From: UBA7702 sp040776805
GTDB lineage: Bacteria > Bacillota > Dehalobacteriia > UBA7702
Direction of reading: 5' to 3'
Assembly: GCA_040776805.1 (NCBI GenBank)
Contig: JAXGZS010000001.1
Location: 434,001-498,000 of the forward strand
Length of the DNA: 64,000 nt
The notes beneath the pieces were generated by a model, which was not told the DNA's origin, made no database searches, and worked only from the letters and a program-made list of their open reading frames with translations. The position numbers and the translations under genes are program-made. Below, piece by piece: positions 33,863 through 42,855 of the stretch (its first letter is position 1; the number at the start of each line of letters is the position of its first letter).

Positions 33863-34847
33863 TATCAGTCTCCTGATCGTTATTGTGACGGCCCTGGTCT
33901 TCGAATTCATCAACGGCTTTCACGATACGGCCAATGCCATTGCCACCTCTGTTTATACCCGGGCGATCACCCCGGGGAAGGCGATTATTCTGGCGTCGGT
34001 GATGAATTTTATCGGCGCACTGGCCAGCGAAAAGGTCGCCATGACGATTTCCAAAGGATTGATTTTGGAAGAACCGGCGCAATATGTGATTTTGGCCGCC
34101 CTCGTCGGCGCCATTGTCTGGAATTTAATCACCTGGTATATCGGGATGCCCAATAGCTCTTCCCATGCCCTGATCGGTTCTCTGGTCGGCGCCGTGATCA
34201 TCGAAAACGGTGGTTTCGGCAATATCCTCTGGAGCGGTGTGCTCCAAAAAGTGGTCATTCCTCTGGTCACTTCACCCATCGTCGGCTTTTTCGTCGGTTT
34301 TTTTGTGATGAAATGGCTTTACATTCTGTTGCGCAATAAAACGCCCTTTTGGGTCAATCATACTTTTTCCAAGCTCCAAGTCTTATCAGCGGCTTTCGTG
34401 GCTTATTCTCACGGTAATAACGACGCCCAAAAGACCATGGGCATCATTACCCTGGCCCTGATCGGCGCGGGCCTCCAAGGAAGCGACGCCGGGGTGCCGT
34501 TGTGGGTGAAAATCGTTTGTGCCACGATGATCGCTTTGGGGACTTCCGTGGGGGGATGGCGTATCATGCGCACCATGGGCTCAAAAGTAACGCGCCTCGC
34601 TCCTTCCGGCGGCTTTGTGGCGCAGACCACGGCGGCGGCGGTCATCGAAAGTATGACGGCTCTCGGCGCGCCGGTCAGCACCACCCAGGTGATCACCTCC
34701 TCCATCATGGGGGTGGGTTCCTCGAAACGCCTCTCTTCGGTGAACTGGGGCGTGGCCCAAAGCATCGTCGCCGCCTGGTTCATTACGTTGCCAATTACGA
34801 TGGTTTTGGGAGGAACCGCCTGCTTTTTGCTGGCCTTCCTATTCTAA
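33855..34847 (+). CDS. pit: Low-affinity inorganic phosphate transporter, PiT family
   Basis: 330 residues, about ten membrane segments. The duplicated PiT signatures are present: FINGFHDTANAIATSV in the first half and YSHGNNDAQKTMGIIT in the second. Cation-phosphate symport at the cytoplasmic membrane. Translationally coupled to the DUF47 gene. Confidence 0.93.
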   Translation: MFSISLLIVIVTALVFEFINGFHDTANAIATSVYTRAITPGKAIILASVMNFIGALASEKVAMTISKGLILEEPAQYVILAALVGAIVWNLITWYIGMPNSSSHALIGSLVGAVIIENGGFGNILWSGVLQKVVIPLVTSPIVGFFVGFFVMKWLYILLRNKTPFWVNHTFSKLQVLSAAFVAYSHGNNDAQKTMGIITLALIGAGLQGSDAGVPLWVKIVCATMIALGTSVGGWRIMRTMGSKVTRLAPSGGFVAQTTAAAVIESMTALGAPVSTTQVITSSIMGVGSSKRLSSVNWGVAQSIVAAWFITLPITMVLGGTACFLLAFLF

Positions 34848-34898
34848 TACGAAAAAGAAACTTGCCGAGTCAAACGGGATAAGAAAGAAGGCGTTTTT

Positions 34899-35363
34899 TT
34901 GGCCATGATTTCCGGACCCTTTACCGATGAGATCGTGAGAATGCTGCAAAATTCCTCGGGCATTGCTCCCGTTTACGGTGATGTGCTCCTCAATGCAAAA
35001 AAACAATACGGCGTCTTTGGCGACGGTGTCGTCTACGTCAGCGAGGAGACGGTTCGTGAAATACCCTTTGCCGACTTTGCGGCGGCAGGTTTGAGCGTTG
35101 TGCGCTTCCCGGAACCCTGGGGCGACGGTTTTCGTTTGGCCCAAGCCCAAGATGCGATCTGGCTGCCGGCATGGAGCGCACAGGAGCGGTCCTTTTTAAG
35201 GGAAATCGGCTACCGGGTATTTGACGGTGAAGCCACGGCAGCGAAAATCAAGTCGGCTCTTGGCGAAAAACGTCATCCGCTTTATGCCATTTCCTGCAAA
35301 ACCGGGGTCATGGCGGCGGAGGATGTGCGCAAAGTAGCCGCCTGCCTGGAAAAAATCAGGTAA
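34899..35363 (+). CDS. Conserved-looking protein of unknown function
   Basis: 154 residues. The TTG at 34899 has AAGG 7 bases upstream; the ATG two codons later is too far from it. Soluble, mixed alpha/beta composition, no signal peptide or membrane segment, ending in KTGVMAAEDVRKVAACLEKI. I do not recognise the family. It follows pit by about 50 bases and may be co-transcribed. Confidence 0.6.
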   Translation: MAMISGPFTDEIVRMLQNSSGIAPVYGDVLLNAKKQYGVFGDGVVYVSEETVREIPFADFAAAGLSVVRFPEPWGDGFRLAQAQDAIWLPAWSAQERSFLREIGYRVFDGEATAAKIKSALGEKRHPLYAISCKTGVMAAEDVRKVAACLEKIR

Positions 35364-35477
35364 ACAGATTTGAAATATGGCGAAAAAAATGGTATAATAG
35401 AAGCGTTATGCGAAGAAGTTGCTTTGAAACCGTTGATGATCGTCGATTCTTGATAAAATGATTCAGGGAGGACCACT

Positions 35478-36413
35478 ATGGCAAAGGTTTTTTGTGAAAT
35501 TTGCGGCGCCAGCCTCGTGTCTTCAAGATACAGCACGTTATATACATGTGAAAAATGCGGGATGAAGTATACCCGCACCAAGGTCAGGAAAATGCTGGCC
35601 CGGGGGCCTCGCTTTCGTACCGCTACCATCGGCGAGCCGGAAGAGCTGGAAAAATGGTATCAGGAAATGGATAGGCATATCGGCAACGAAAATCTGAAAG
35701 ATGCCGAAGATGTGGCCCATCGTATTTTGGAAATCGACCCCGACGACGAAAAAGCCGACGCATTTTTGGATTCCCTCCTGAAATTGAAGAAGGAATTCCT
35801 GATCGAACGCGGTATTCTGATCAAGTATTCCGGGGACGACGAGGAGCTGACCATTCCCGTGGGTGTGACTGAAATCGGGGAAAAAGCCTTTTCCAATCAT
35901 GCGGAACTCAAAAAGATCGTTGTCCACAACGGCGTGCGTTCCATCGGTGAAGAGGCTTTTAGCGGTTGTACCAACTTGAAACAGGCGGTGCTTCCCGATA
36001 CGCTGCATTTCGTCGGCTACCGCGCCTTTGCCGACTGCGTGAAGTTAGAGCAAGTCAACTTAGAAGACAGTGTGAGATTCCTTGGCAATTATGCTTTTTA
36101 TCATTGCGAAAAGCTGCAAGCCATCCATATTCCCAAAAATCTGCCCACCATCGGCAAGCGCACCTTTTGCGGGTGTCGCAGTTTGACGAAGGTGAAGCTC
36201 CCTCCCCGGGTCAAAGGCATTGGCAACAGCGCGTTTAAAGACTGCGTGAGTTTAAAGGAGATCGGCCCTTTGGACGAAGTGATGTTCCTTGGTGAAAACG
36301 CTTTTGCCGGTTGCGACCAACTAAAAAACATAACGGTTCCCGCCCGTTTTATGAATAATGGCTGGGAAAAATATCAAAGCGGAAATACCGATCCCAAACA
36401 GCAAGATCGTTAA
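35478..36413 (+). CDS. Cytoplasmic leucine-rich-repeat (BspA-like) protein with N-terminal zinc ribbon
   Basis: 311 residues. N-terminal CEICG...CEKCG zinc ribbon (residues 6-28), a helical TPR-like linker (about 55-110, with DAEDVAHRILEIDPDDEKAD), then about six LRR_5 repeats of about 23 residues (such as SIGEEAFSGCTNLKQAVLP). No signal peptide, unlike most surface BspA-type proteins, so an intracellular protein-interaction role is likely. Good GGGAGG ribosome site. Ends at the terminator that carries repeat element copy 1. Confidence 0.8.
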   Translation: MAKVFCEICGASLVSSRYSTLYTCEKCGMKYTRTKVRKMLARGPRFRTATIGEPEELEKWYQEMDRHIGNENLKDAEDVAHRILEIDPDDEKADAFLDSLLKLKKEFLIERGILIKYSGDDEELTIPVGVTEIGEKAFSNHAELKKIVVHNGVRSIGEEAFSGCTNLKQAVLPDTLHFVGYRAFADCVKLEQVNLEDSVRFLGNYAFYHCEKLQAIHIPKNLPTIGKRTFCGCRSLTKVKLPPRVKGIGNSAFKDCVSLKEIGPLDEVMFLGENAFAGCDQLKNITVPARFMNNGWEKYQSGNTDPKQQDR

Positions 36414-36439
36414 TAAGACAAATAAGCCAAATAAAAAAG

Positions 36440-36466
36440 AAGCACAGAGCGGTAAGCTCTGTGCTT
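36440..36466. terminator. Left terminator hairpin flanking repeat copy 1
   Basis: AAGCACAGAGC and GCTCTGTGCTT form an 11-bp stem. The minus-strand T-run lies outside (CTTCTTTTTT). Its near copy lies exactly 200 bases to the right (24 of 26 bases identical). Confidence 0.85.
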
Positions 36467-36638
36467 CAGACTGTAGACAAAATACGCGTCAGCGGATTTT
36501 GGGCTACAGGATGATAGGCTGCCGAGAAAGGCTTAGACACGGTGAACACTTTGGCCTGCGGCTGCGCCGTGTACATAGAAGTACATAAGCTGTCGTAGGC
36601 CAAAGGGTTCGCCGCGTATCAGACTTTGTCGACGGCCT
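36467..36638 (+). mobile_element. Terminator-associated repeat element, copy 1 (172 bp)
   Basis: Non-coding. Starts CAGACTGTAGACAAAATACG and ends AGACTTTGTCGACGGCCT. The ends form an imperfect inverted repeat (GTAGACAAA...ATACGCG against CGCGTAT...TTTGTCGAC). The first 72 bases match copy 2 at 57512-57636 (reverse orientation) with one mismatch, and the last 38 are identical. The middle (about 62 bases) is unrelated to the copy 2 middle. Flanked on both sides by the same terminator hairpin. MITE-like; no transposase in the window. Confidence 0.75.
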
Positions 36639-36670
36639 AAAGCACAGAGTGTTAAGCTCTGTGCTTTTAC
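36639..36670. terminator. Right terminator hairpin flanking repeat copy 1
   Basis: AAAGCACAGAG ... CTCTGTGCTTTT, followed by the plus-strand T-run. Duplicate of the hairpin at 36440-36466 with two base changes. Serves the convergent LRR gene (plus) and the 194-residue membrane-anchored gene (minus). Confidence 0.85.
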
Positions 36671-36679
36671 TTTGCTTAT

Positions 36680-37264
36680 TTAACGGAGATAATCCGCGTA
36701 AATCTGGTTGAAGTCGGAAAATGTCACGGAGCCGACGATGGTTTCGGCAAGGAGGATTTCGTTTTCCGGCGTCCCTTCGGGATGGGTATAAACCGCGTAG
36801 AAGCGGATGCCTTCGTTGGGGTGGTAGATGAAGAATTCTTCCACATAAGTTTTGCCGTCCTCTGTGGCGGTACCGGCAAAACGGATGCCCTTTTCCTTGC
36901 CTTCGGTCACGGCGATGCTGTCGGGGTCGAAGGTCATTTGCTGTTCCTTGGTTACAACGTCCATGGTTTTTTTGGCGCAGGCGGAGAGGGACAGATTATC
37001 GACACCCCCCACCTCCAAGGTGAAGCGCAGGGCAGTATCATTCTTGAGATCAATGAGGGTTAACGATTGTTTTTCTTCTCTATAAACCTGCCAGACGCCG
37101 TCGAGTACTAAGGTGTAATGGTCATAGGGATGGCTGTACTTTAGGGTGCGGGGTGTTTCCACCTCTGTCAGCAGGGGCAGTTTGTTGGCGGCGATCAGCA
37201 GGCCGACGAAGACGGCGAGCCAAAACAGGATCAGCCATTGTGGTTTCTTGAATTTTCGTTCCAT
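36680..37264 (-). CDS. Membrane-anchored protein of unknown function
   Basis: 194 residues. One N-terminal hydrophobic segment (WLILFWLAVFVGLLIAA) anchors a beta-rich outside domain with the pattern of PsbP/DUF1795-like proteins (YTLVLDGVWQV near its start, GIRFAGTATEDGKTYVEEFF later). The family is not certain. Overlaps the hepT-like stop by one base, so it is part of that operon. Confidence 0.6.
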   Translation of the reverse strand: MERKFKKPQWLILFWLAVFVGLLIAANKLPLLTEVETPRTLKYSHPYDHYTLVLDGVWQVYREEKQSLTLIDLKNDTALRFTLEVGGVDNLSLSACAKKTMDVVTKEQQMTFDPDSIAVTEGKEKGIRFAGTATEDGKTYVEEFFIYHPNEGIRFYAVYTHPEGTPENEILLAETIVGSVTFSDFNQIYADYLR

Positions 37265-38244
37265 CAGATATTTCTTGCGACGATAAAGTCGGCGATTTCG
37301 TTAAAACACGCCTTTGTTTTGGGATCGGCAACGGGAGACAGGCTCTTTTTGGCTTTGGCAATATAACGTTTGGCGATTTTGGCCGCTTGTTTGTCGCCGC
37401 CGCTCACGATGACGGCGCGAATCACCGCGTCGATTTCCTTTTTTGTCTTTTTGTCCTTGGCAAAAACTTTTTCAATCAGCGCCCTGTTGCTTTTATCTTG
37501 CCAGGCGTAGATCAGTGGTAAAGTCGCCAGTCCTTCCGATATATCGTTGCCGACGGTTTTGCCGAACTTTTCGTTATCTGTGCGGTAATCAAGAATATCG
37601 TCGGTAATCTGAAAAGCCATGCCCAGGTATTCGCCGTACTGTTTCAGCGCGGTCATTGTTTTTGTCTCTGTTTTACAGAGATAAGCCCCCATTTCACAGG
37701 CGGCGGAGAGCAGATAAGCCGTTTTTCGTTTGACCCGGATGAGATACGTATCGGTACGGAAATCCGGCGCGTTGATCGTTTTCATCTGGGCGAACTCGCC
37801 GCGGCACATGGCGGCGGCGGTAAAATAGGCGATATCAACGATGGTTTTATCTCCATAGGACGCAGCCAGCTCAATGGCTTTTGATAGCATAAAGTTGCCG
37901 GTATGAAGGGCGACATCCAAATTCCATTTCGCGACGATGGTGGGCTTTCCCCGGCGCAAGGGCGCCTGGTCGACGATATCGTCGTGAACGAGGCTGGCCA
38001 TATGAATGATTTCAATGGCCGCGGCAAAGGGAATCAGCTTTTCTTCATCGTATTCACCGCAATGACCGGCCAGCAAAAGTAAGCCGGGCCGGATCCGTTT
38101 GCCGCCGCTTTTCAGCAGATAGAGGGCAGCTTCATTGATGGTGTCATGATCCGAAACAAGGGCCTTTTCTATATATGTTTCTGTGGCCTGTAAGGCTGTT
38201 TCCGTTTCTTTGTAAAATAATGGCAATTTGTCTTTTAGTTGCAT
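37264..38244 (-). CDS. hepT: All-trans polyprenyl diphosphate synthase (heptaprenyl type, large subunit)
   Basis: 326 residues from the ATG at 38244. The first Asp-rich motif is LVHDDIVDQAPLRRG, the second QITDDILDYRTD; GGKRIRPGLLLLAG is the IPP-binding start. Makes the side chain for menaquinone or another long prenyl lipid. The residues before the first Asp motif (IEIIHMAS) are small/medium, fitting a long-chain product. A HepS-like gene precedes it. Confidence 0.85.
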   Translation of the reverse strand: MQLKDKLPLFYKETETALQATETYIEKALVSDHDTINEAALYLLKSGGKRIRPGLLLLAGHCGEYDEEKLIPFAAAIEIIHMASLVHDDIVDQAPLRRGKPTIVAKWNLDVALHTGNFMLSKAIELAASYGDKTIVDIAYFTAAAMCRGEFAQMKTINAPDFRTDTYLIRVKRKTAYLLSAACEMGAYLCKTETKTMTALKQYGEYLGMAFQITDDILDYRTDNEKFGKTVGNDISEGLATLPLIYAWQDKSNRALIEKVFAKDKKTKKEIDAVIRAVIVSGGDKQAAKIAKRYIAKAKKSLSPVADPKTKACFNEIADFIVARNI

Positions 38245-38282
38245 TTGCTCTTTTGACTTTCTTTTTATCGGTGAAATAAGGA

Positions 38283-38957
38283 TTATTTCATGGACTGCAA
38301 CAGGGGTGTAAGACATTGGCTCCAAGGGAGGCCCGCAATTTCTTTCTCTATTTTTGCGATCAGGCCGTCCACATCCATATCGTAGCCTTTTAGGCGTAAT
38401 TCCCATAAAGTGCCGATATCGCCGGCAAGTTCCGTATAGGCTGCTTGTTCCGTTTCCGCCTTCCCCGCGTCTTTCGCGGCCATACGGGCGATATCCCATA
38501 ACAGCTGGCCGTAATCGGTTTTTTCGAAAGAAAAACCTGCTGCGGCAGACGATTCCTTTGTTTCCCGGCATTTATGGTTTAAGCATCCTTCGTTAAAGCG
38601 ACCATAAGCCTTAGCAAAATCGGCGGCGGTTTCTTTGATGGCTGTTGCCGGCAGTAAATTAAAGCTGAGCGCAAAAAGAAAATCGCCGTTTAGTACCGCT
38701 TCCTTTTCGGTAAAGGCACGGTTCTTACCCGTGTCTTCATGGATAAAAATGGAAATCGTCATGGAGGTCAAAGCCGCGGCGGTCATTTCCGTTTTTTCAT
38801 TGATCTCGTTGCCCCAAGGCAGCAGATAAATTAAAGCAGGCAGGTTCATGCTGTGAGGCGGCAAGGCCTCAAACAGCAGCGCAACCTTTGCCTGGGGAAA
38901 ATCCGGGGTTTCCGAAATTCTGTTGTATATCTTGTCGAAAATTGTCTGATACATCAT
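38283..38957 (-). CDS. HepS-like small subunit of polyprenyl diphosphate synthase
   Basis: 224 residues. No Asp-rich motifs. The middle section VLNGDFLFALSFNLLPATAI and MTAAALTSMTISIFIHED align by eye with B. subtilis HepS (component I), and it sits directly before hepT as in that genus. The menG/ubiE gene usually between them is absent. A weak ribosome site precedes the ATG. Product assignment is inference. Confidence 0.5.
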   Translation of the reverse strand: MMYQTIFDKIYNRISETPDFPQAKVALLFEALPPHSMNLPALIYLLPWGNEINEKTEMTAAALTSMTISIFIHEDTGKNRAFTEKEAVLNGDFLFALSFNLLPATAIKETAADFAKAYGRFNEGCLNHKCRETKESSAAAGFSFEKTDYGQLLWDIARMAAKDAGKAETEQAAYTELAGDIGTLWELRLKGYDMDVDGLIAKIEKEIAGLPWSQCLTPLLQSMK

Positions 38958-39101
38958 TAGCTATAGTCTATCATATTCGGCGATAAAAATAAATAAGCTT
39001 TTTGATTTTCCCAAAAAGCTACAGCCGACCCTTCAATGCATTTTATGGTATTCTGGCAATGACCCAAATCCACGCTTCACTTTGGAAAAAGCTATAATGA
39101 T

Positions 39102-39125
39102 GGGCAAATGCGTCTGCATTTGCCC
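39102..39125. repeat. Perfect hairpin in the hepS-speD intergenic region
   Basis: GGGCAAATGC gtct GCATTTGCCC, a 10-bp stem with no T-run. The rest of 38958-39278 (320 bases) holds no gene I can support. The hairpin may end or stabilise the speD mRNA. Confidence 0.5.
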
Positions 39126-39278
39126 GTGATAACCCATTTGTATTTGATTTTGCGGCGCCTTACTTTTTTCAGCGTCTTGCTGATTGGTTTCCCGGTAATT
39201 CGCCTTATGGTGGATTTAAGCTGTCATAAGCAGACTTTCTTTCACCTGATTCCATTTGTTTTTACGGGGCAAGCATAC

Positions 39279-39653
39279 CTAAACGGCGGTTTGCCTCTGT
39301 ACGGGGATATCCGTTCCCCTGGTAATCTCCATACCCTTAATGCTTTCGGCGTTAAGGATTGCCTGCAAATACTTACAGGCGTCCCACGGATCTACCGTGG
39401 AACCGCAGGTGAAAACGTCTACCGCAGCATAGCCCAGTTCCGGCCAGGTGTGAATGGAAAGGTGCGATTCGGAGATGATCACCACTCCGCTGACTCCCTG
39501 GGGACTGAATTTATGAAAAGCAACCTCACGCACTTCTGCGCCGGCTTCCAGCGCCGCTTTGCACATGCTTTGCTCTATAAATTTCAAATCATTTAACAGA
39601 TGATAAGGGCATCTGTAAAATTCGGCCAATACATGGCGGCTGATTGCTTCCAA
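39279..39653 (-). CDS. speD: S-adenosylmethionine decarboxylase proenzyme
   Basis: 124 residues from a TTG start with GGAG 9 bases upstream. The self-processing site is Glu62-Ser63 in SESHLSIHTWPE, where Ser63 becomes the pyruvoyl group. Catalytic His68 and Cys83 (DVFTCGST) are in place, and the size is that of the short Bacillus/Thermotoga class. Makes the aminopropyl donor for spermidine. No speE adjoins it. Confidence 0.93.
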   Translation of the reverse strand: MEAISRHVLAEFYRCPYHLLNDLKFIEQSMCKAALEAGAEVREVAFHKFSPQGVSGVVIISESHLSIHTWPELGYAAVDVFTCGSTVDPWDACKYLQAILNAESIKGMEITRGTDIPVQRQTAV

Positions 39654-39872
39654 CGGCGTGTTCTCCTTTTCCTGCAGAATGCAAGATATATTCTATCATA
39701 AAATGTAGAAATGTCAATATCGGAAGAGATCAGAAAACGGAATAATTTTTTAGGACAAAATTCCTGGATTGTACTATAGATGATGGCTAGATAAACGGTT
39801 TTGTTTGTTTTTCCCTCTCTGTTGCGGCGCTATAATAAACGTTACAGGAATTGAAAAAGGTTTGGTGAACAA

Positions 39873-42014
39873 ATGAAAGAAATGGTGCAACACTGCTTTA
39901 AAGTGGCGGCGAAAAATAAGTTTCTCATCGTCGGTATCGTGGCGATCCCGCTGCTTTTTGCCGTACTTTATGTCGGTGCTTTTTGGAACCCCACGGATAA
40001 GTTAAAGGAGATGCCGGTGGCCGTGATCAATCTCGACAAGGGCGCCGCCGTTGACGGCGAAGAAGTCCATTACGGCGACACGATTGTGGAGAACATCATG
40101 GAGGACCACTCTGTGGCCTGGGAAGTGGTGGATCCCGACGTTTTTGCCGGAGGCATTGAAAACACCGATTATTATATGGCTTTCGTCATTGATCAGAATT
40201 TCTCTGCAGATATTAGCGCCGCCGCCGACGGCCACCCCGCCACGGGACAAATATCTTTCCTTGTGGATAAACGGAAGAGTTTCATCCTCGCCCAGTTTGG
40301 TAATTTCATCCGGGCGAATTTCAACGACCAAGTTTCCGCGGCGATTACGAAAGAATATACGGAAACCATCTATGGAGGTCTCAAGGATATGACGGAAAGC
40401 TTACAGGTCGCCGCCGACGGCAGTGGTGCGGTGAGCAACGGCGCCGAAAGCGCCAAAGAGGGGATGAACGCCCTTTCCGCCGGCGCTCAGGAAGTGGCTG
40501 ACGGCGCGGAAACCCTGTCGGAAAATCTTTCCGCCGTCAGTCGTGAAATGCCTGCTTTGGCCCGGGGTACCGACACCCTGTACCGGGGAATTGCTTCTGT
40601 AAACGAGGGTTCCACAGCCGTCAGCAGCGGCATGTCCGCCCTCAATGAGGCGATGCCGGTTTTGACCGAAGGGGCCGGCAGCCTCGCCGCCGGCTTGTCC
40701 GCGGCGGCAGACAGTTTGCCGGGTTTCGAAAGCGGTCTCGATCAAATAGAAAGCGGCGCCGATCAGTTGGCAACCGCCCTTTATGAGATTTCTTCCGGGA
40801 CGGAGGCTTCGGCCTCCTCGGCCAATGGCGCCATCGACAACGCCATCGCTGCCATGGAAAACGGTGATACCGAAAGCGCCGTCGCCATTTTAGAACAGGT
40901 AAAAGCAGGGAATAGCAGCGGCGCGGCGAACATCAGCGCCAATCTTGACAATGCGGCGGGTCGTCTCACCACCATTGGCGATCATGCCGGTACGCTATCG
41001 GATACCGTCGCCGGTTTTACCGGTCAGGTGCAGACCATGGCCAAGGGCGCTTCCTCCCTGAACGCCGGACTGACGACTTTTGCCGATCATGTCTCTTTGC
41101 TGTCCGGCGCCTCCTTGACGCTGAGTAGTGGCACGGCTTCTATGTACAATGGCGCTTCGGATTTGGTGAGCGGCATTTCCGCTCTCTCCGCCGGCAGCAG
41201 CCAACTGGCGAAAGGGGCGGCGACCCTGAGCAGCGGTGCTTCCTCCCTGGCTGACGGCGCCTCCGCTCTCGACAACGGACTCTATCGGCTCAGTGAGGGA
41301 ACGAAGGAATTGACGGCGTCCTTAGCCGACGGCGCCGACGAGCTTGCAAAACACACAAAATCTGATGCGGATGAGATGGCTGCTTTTGTCAGTAATCCGG
41401 TGGAAACCGGCGAAAAGATTTACGGCAACGTCGATACCTACGGCATGGGTTTCTCCCCCTTCTTTGTTTCCCTGGCTTGCTGGATCGGGACGGTTTTGCT
41501 CTTCTTTGTGGTTCCGCTGCGGCCGGAAAATCCGGCTACCGCCACCCGTTTTCAAACGGTGTTTGCGCCGATGCCTGCCTTTGTGCTGGTCGCTGTTTTG
41601 CAGGGCCTGGCCGTGGCCGTGGGTACGCTGCTGATCGGCGTGAACGTCAATCATATCCTGTTGCTTTGCGGCCTGATCGTCCTGATGTCGGTGTGCTTCG
41701 CCTTCATCAATCAGCTGTTCAATTTGATGTTCGGCATTTCCGGCCGAGGCGTCGCCATCATTTTTCTGATCCTGCAGCTTTGTGCCTGCGGCGGTACGTT
41801 CCCTGTGGAGCTGATCTCCGATTTCTTTGAAACGATCAGCCCCTATATGCCTTTCACTTACAGCGTACAAGCGCTGAAAGAGATCATGTTCGGCCAGGAT
41901 CTGTCTTTGATTTTGAAAAACGCCGCGGTCATCGCCGCTTTCGGCGGCGCTTCGGTGCTGCTTTCTTTGATCGTTTCCCGTCTGGGCTTGCGGCGGGATA
42001 AATTGCCCGCATAA
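39873..42014 (+). CDS. YhgE/Pip-family membrane protein
   Basis: 713 residues. One N-terminal membrane segment (about 18-38), a long extracellular part (about 40-510), then about five C-terminal membrane segments of ABC-2 type. The extracellular part holds many short repeats of the form L-x-x-GA-x-x-L-x-x-G (about 180-490), predicted as long helical coil. Relatives include the phage-infection protein Pip and type VII secretion-associated YhgE. The neighbouring TetR regulator may control it. Confidence 0.82.
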   Translation: MKEMVQHCFKVAAKNKFLIVGIVAIPLLFAVLYVGAFWNPTDKLKEMPVAVINLDKGAAVDGEEVHYGDTIVENIMEDHSVAWEVVDPDVFAGGIENTDYYMAFVIDQNFSADISAAADGHPATGQISFLVDKRKSFILAQFGNFIRANFNDQVSAAITKEYTETIYGGLKDMTESLQVAADGSGAVSNGAESAKEGMNALSAGAQEVADGAETLSENLSAVSREMPALARGTDTLYRGIASVNEGSTAVSSGMSALNEAMPVLTEGAGSLAAGLSAAADSLPGFESGLDQIESGADQLATALYEISSGTEASASSANGAIDNAIAAMENGDTESAVAILEQVKAGNSSGAANISANLDNAAGRLTTIGDHAGTLSDTVAGFTGQVQTMAKGASSLNAGLTTFADHVSLLSGASLTLSSGTASMYNGASDLVSGISALSAGSSQLAKGAATLSSGASSLADGASALDNGLYRLSEGTKELTASLADGADELAKHTKSDADEMAAFVSNPVETGEKIYGNVDTYGMGFSPFFVSLACWIGTVLLFFVVPLRPENPATATRFQTVFAPMPAFVLVAVLQGLAVAVGTLLIGVNVNHILLLCGLIVLMSVCFAFINQLFNLMFGISGRGVAIIFLILQLCACGGTFPVELISDFFETISPYMPFTYSVQALKEIMFGQDLSLILKNAAVIAAFGGASVLLSLIVSRLGLRRDKLPA

Positions 42015-42082
42015 ACCGGTTTTGGCAAAGGGCAACACTTTTTAACCGCTATTACCCCGAAATTTCTGGCAACAGCATCACG

Positions 42083-42128
42083 AAAAAAGTCGGCTTCTGA
42101 TTTTCCGTCAGAAACCGACTCTCTTTTG
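42083..42128. terminator. Bidirectional terminator between YhgE and TetR genes
   Basis: AGTCGGCTTCTGA pairs with TCAGAAACCGACT, with T-runs on both strands. Confidence 0.85.
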
Positions 42129-42164
42129 TGGTTTTTTAAAGTGTAAACCCTTTGGTCCCTTGGT

Positions 42165-42749
42165 CTACTCCGGGATATATTTATTGTACTTATTGCGTTC
42201 AGCGCATTTTCCCAGGACGTGATGGATATTGTCGTCAAAAACCAGGGACAGCTTATCGATTTGGGTATCGGTATCCATCTCCATATTGCCCCAGAGAAAG
42301 CGCAGCAGAAAACCGATGATTGCGTACTGGTAAAAATCAGCAATATTCCGAATATCCTCTTCGCTGACGTCCAAGCCCTTGGCGTCCAGGCGGACAATTT
42401 GATAGAGAACATCTTTGGTGGACGTAAAAATGTACTGTTCGATGCGCTCCCTGGGTAGGGCGTTAAAAATGTGGTAAATTTCTTTTTTATGGGTTCTGGA
42501 ATAGTCGGTGAGGTATCTTAAAACATCCTGCCAGGATTGGAGTTGATAGGAGTTTTCCGTTAGTCTTTGCTGCTCTCTGTTGATTACCAGGCGCAGCAGA
42601 TCATAAATATCTTCGAAATGATAATAGAAGGTATTTCTGCTGACTCCCGATTTTTCAATGATCTCTGTAACGGTAATTTTATCCATTTGCGTGGTTTTCA
42701 TTTCTTTGCAAAACACCGCGACGATTTCCTCTTTGGCGCCGTGACTCAT
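42165..42749 (-). CDS. TetR/AcrR-family transcriptional regulator
   Basis: 194 residues. N-terminal HTH with the family signature ITVTEIIEKSGVSRNTFYYHF, and a C-terminal helical domain of the DhaS/TetR_C type (about 75-185). AAAGGAG precedes the ATG. Convergent with the YhgE/Pip gene, its likely target by analogy with similar pairs. Confidence 0.85.
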   Translation of the reverse strand: MSHGAKEEIVAVFCKEMKTTQMDKITVTEIIEKSGVSRNTFYYHFEDIYDLLRLVINREQQRLTENSYQLQSWQDVLRYLTDYSRTHKKEIYHIFNALPRERIEQYIFTSTKDVLYQIVRLDAKGLDVSEEDIRNIADFYQYAIIGFLLRFLWGNMEMDTDTQIDKLSLVFDDNIHHVLGKCAERNKYNKYIPE

Positions 42750-42786
42750 AAATTTGCTCCTTTATCCTGATCCCGATTTACGTTTC

Positions 42787-42814
42787 ATTATACCCGATTT
42801 TTGAAGAAAATCAA
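42787..42814 (-). promoter_or_regulatory. Sigma-A promoter of the TetR gene
   Basis: Minus strand TTGATT (42809-42814), 16-base spacer, TATAAT (42787-42792). Confidence 0.65.
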
Positions 42815-42855
42815 TCAAATCCTCCCTGAAGAAGTTTGGAGAGCGCTTGCTCCCA

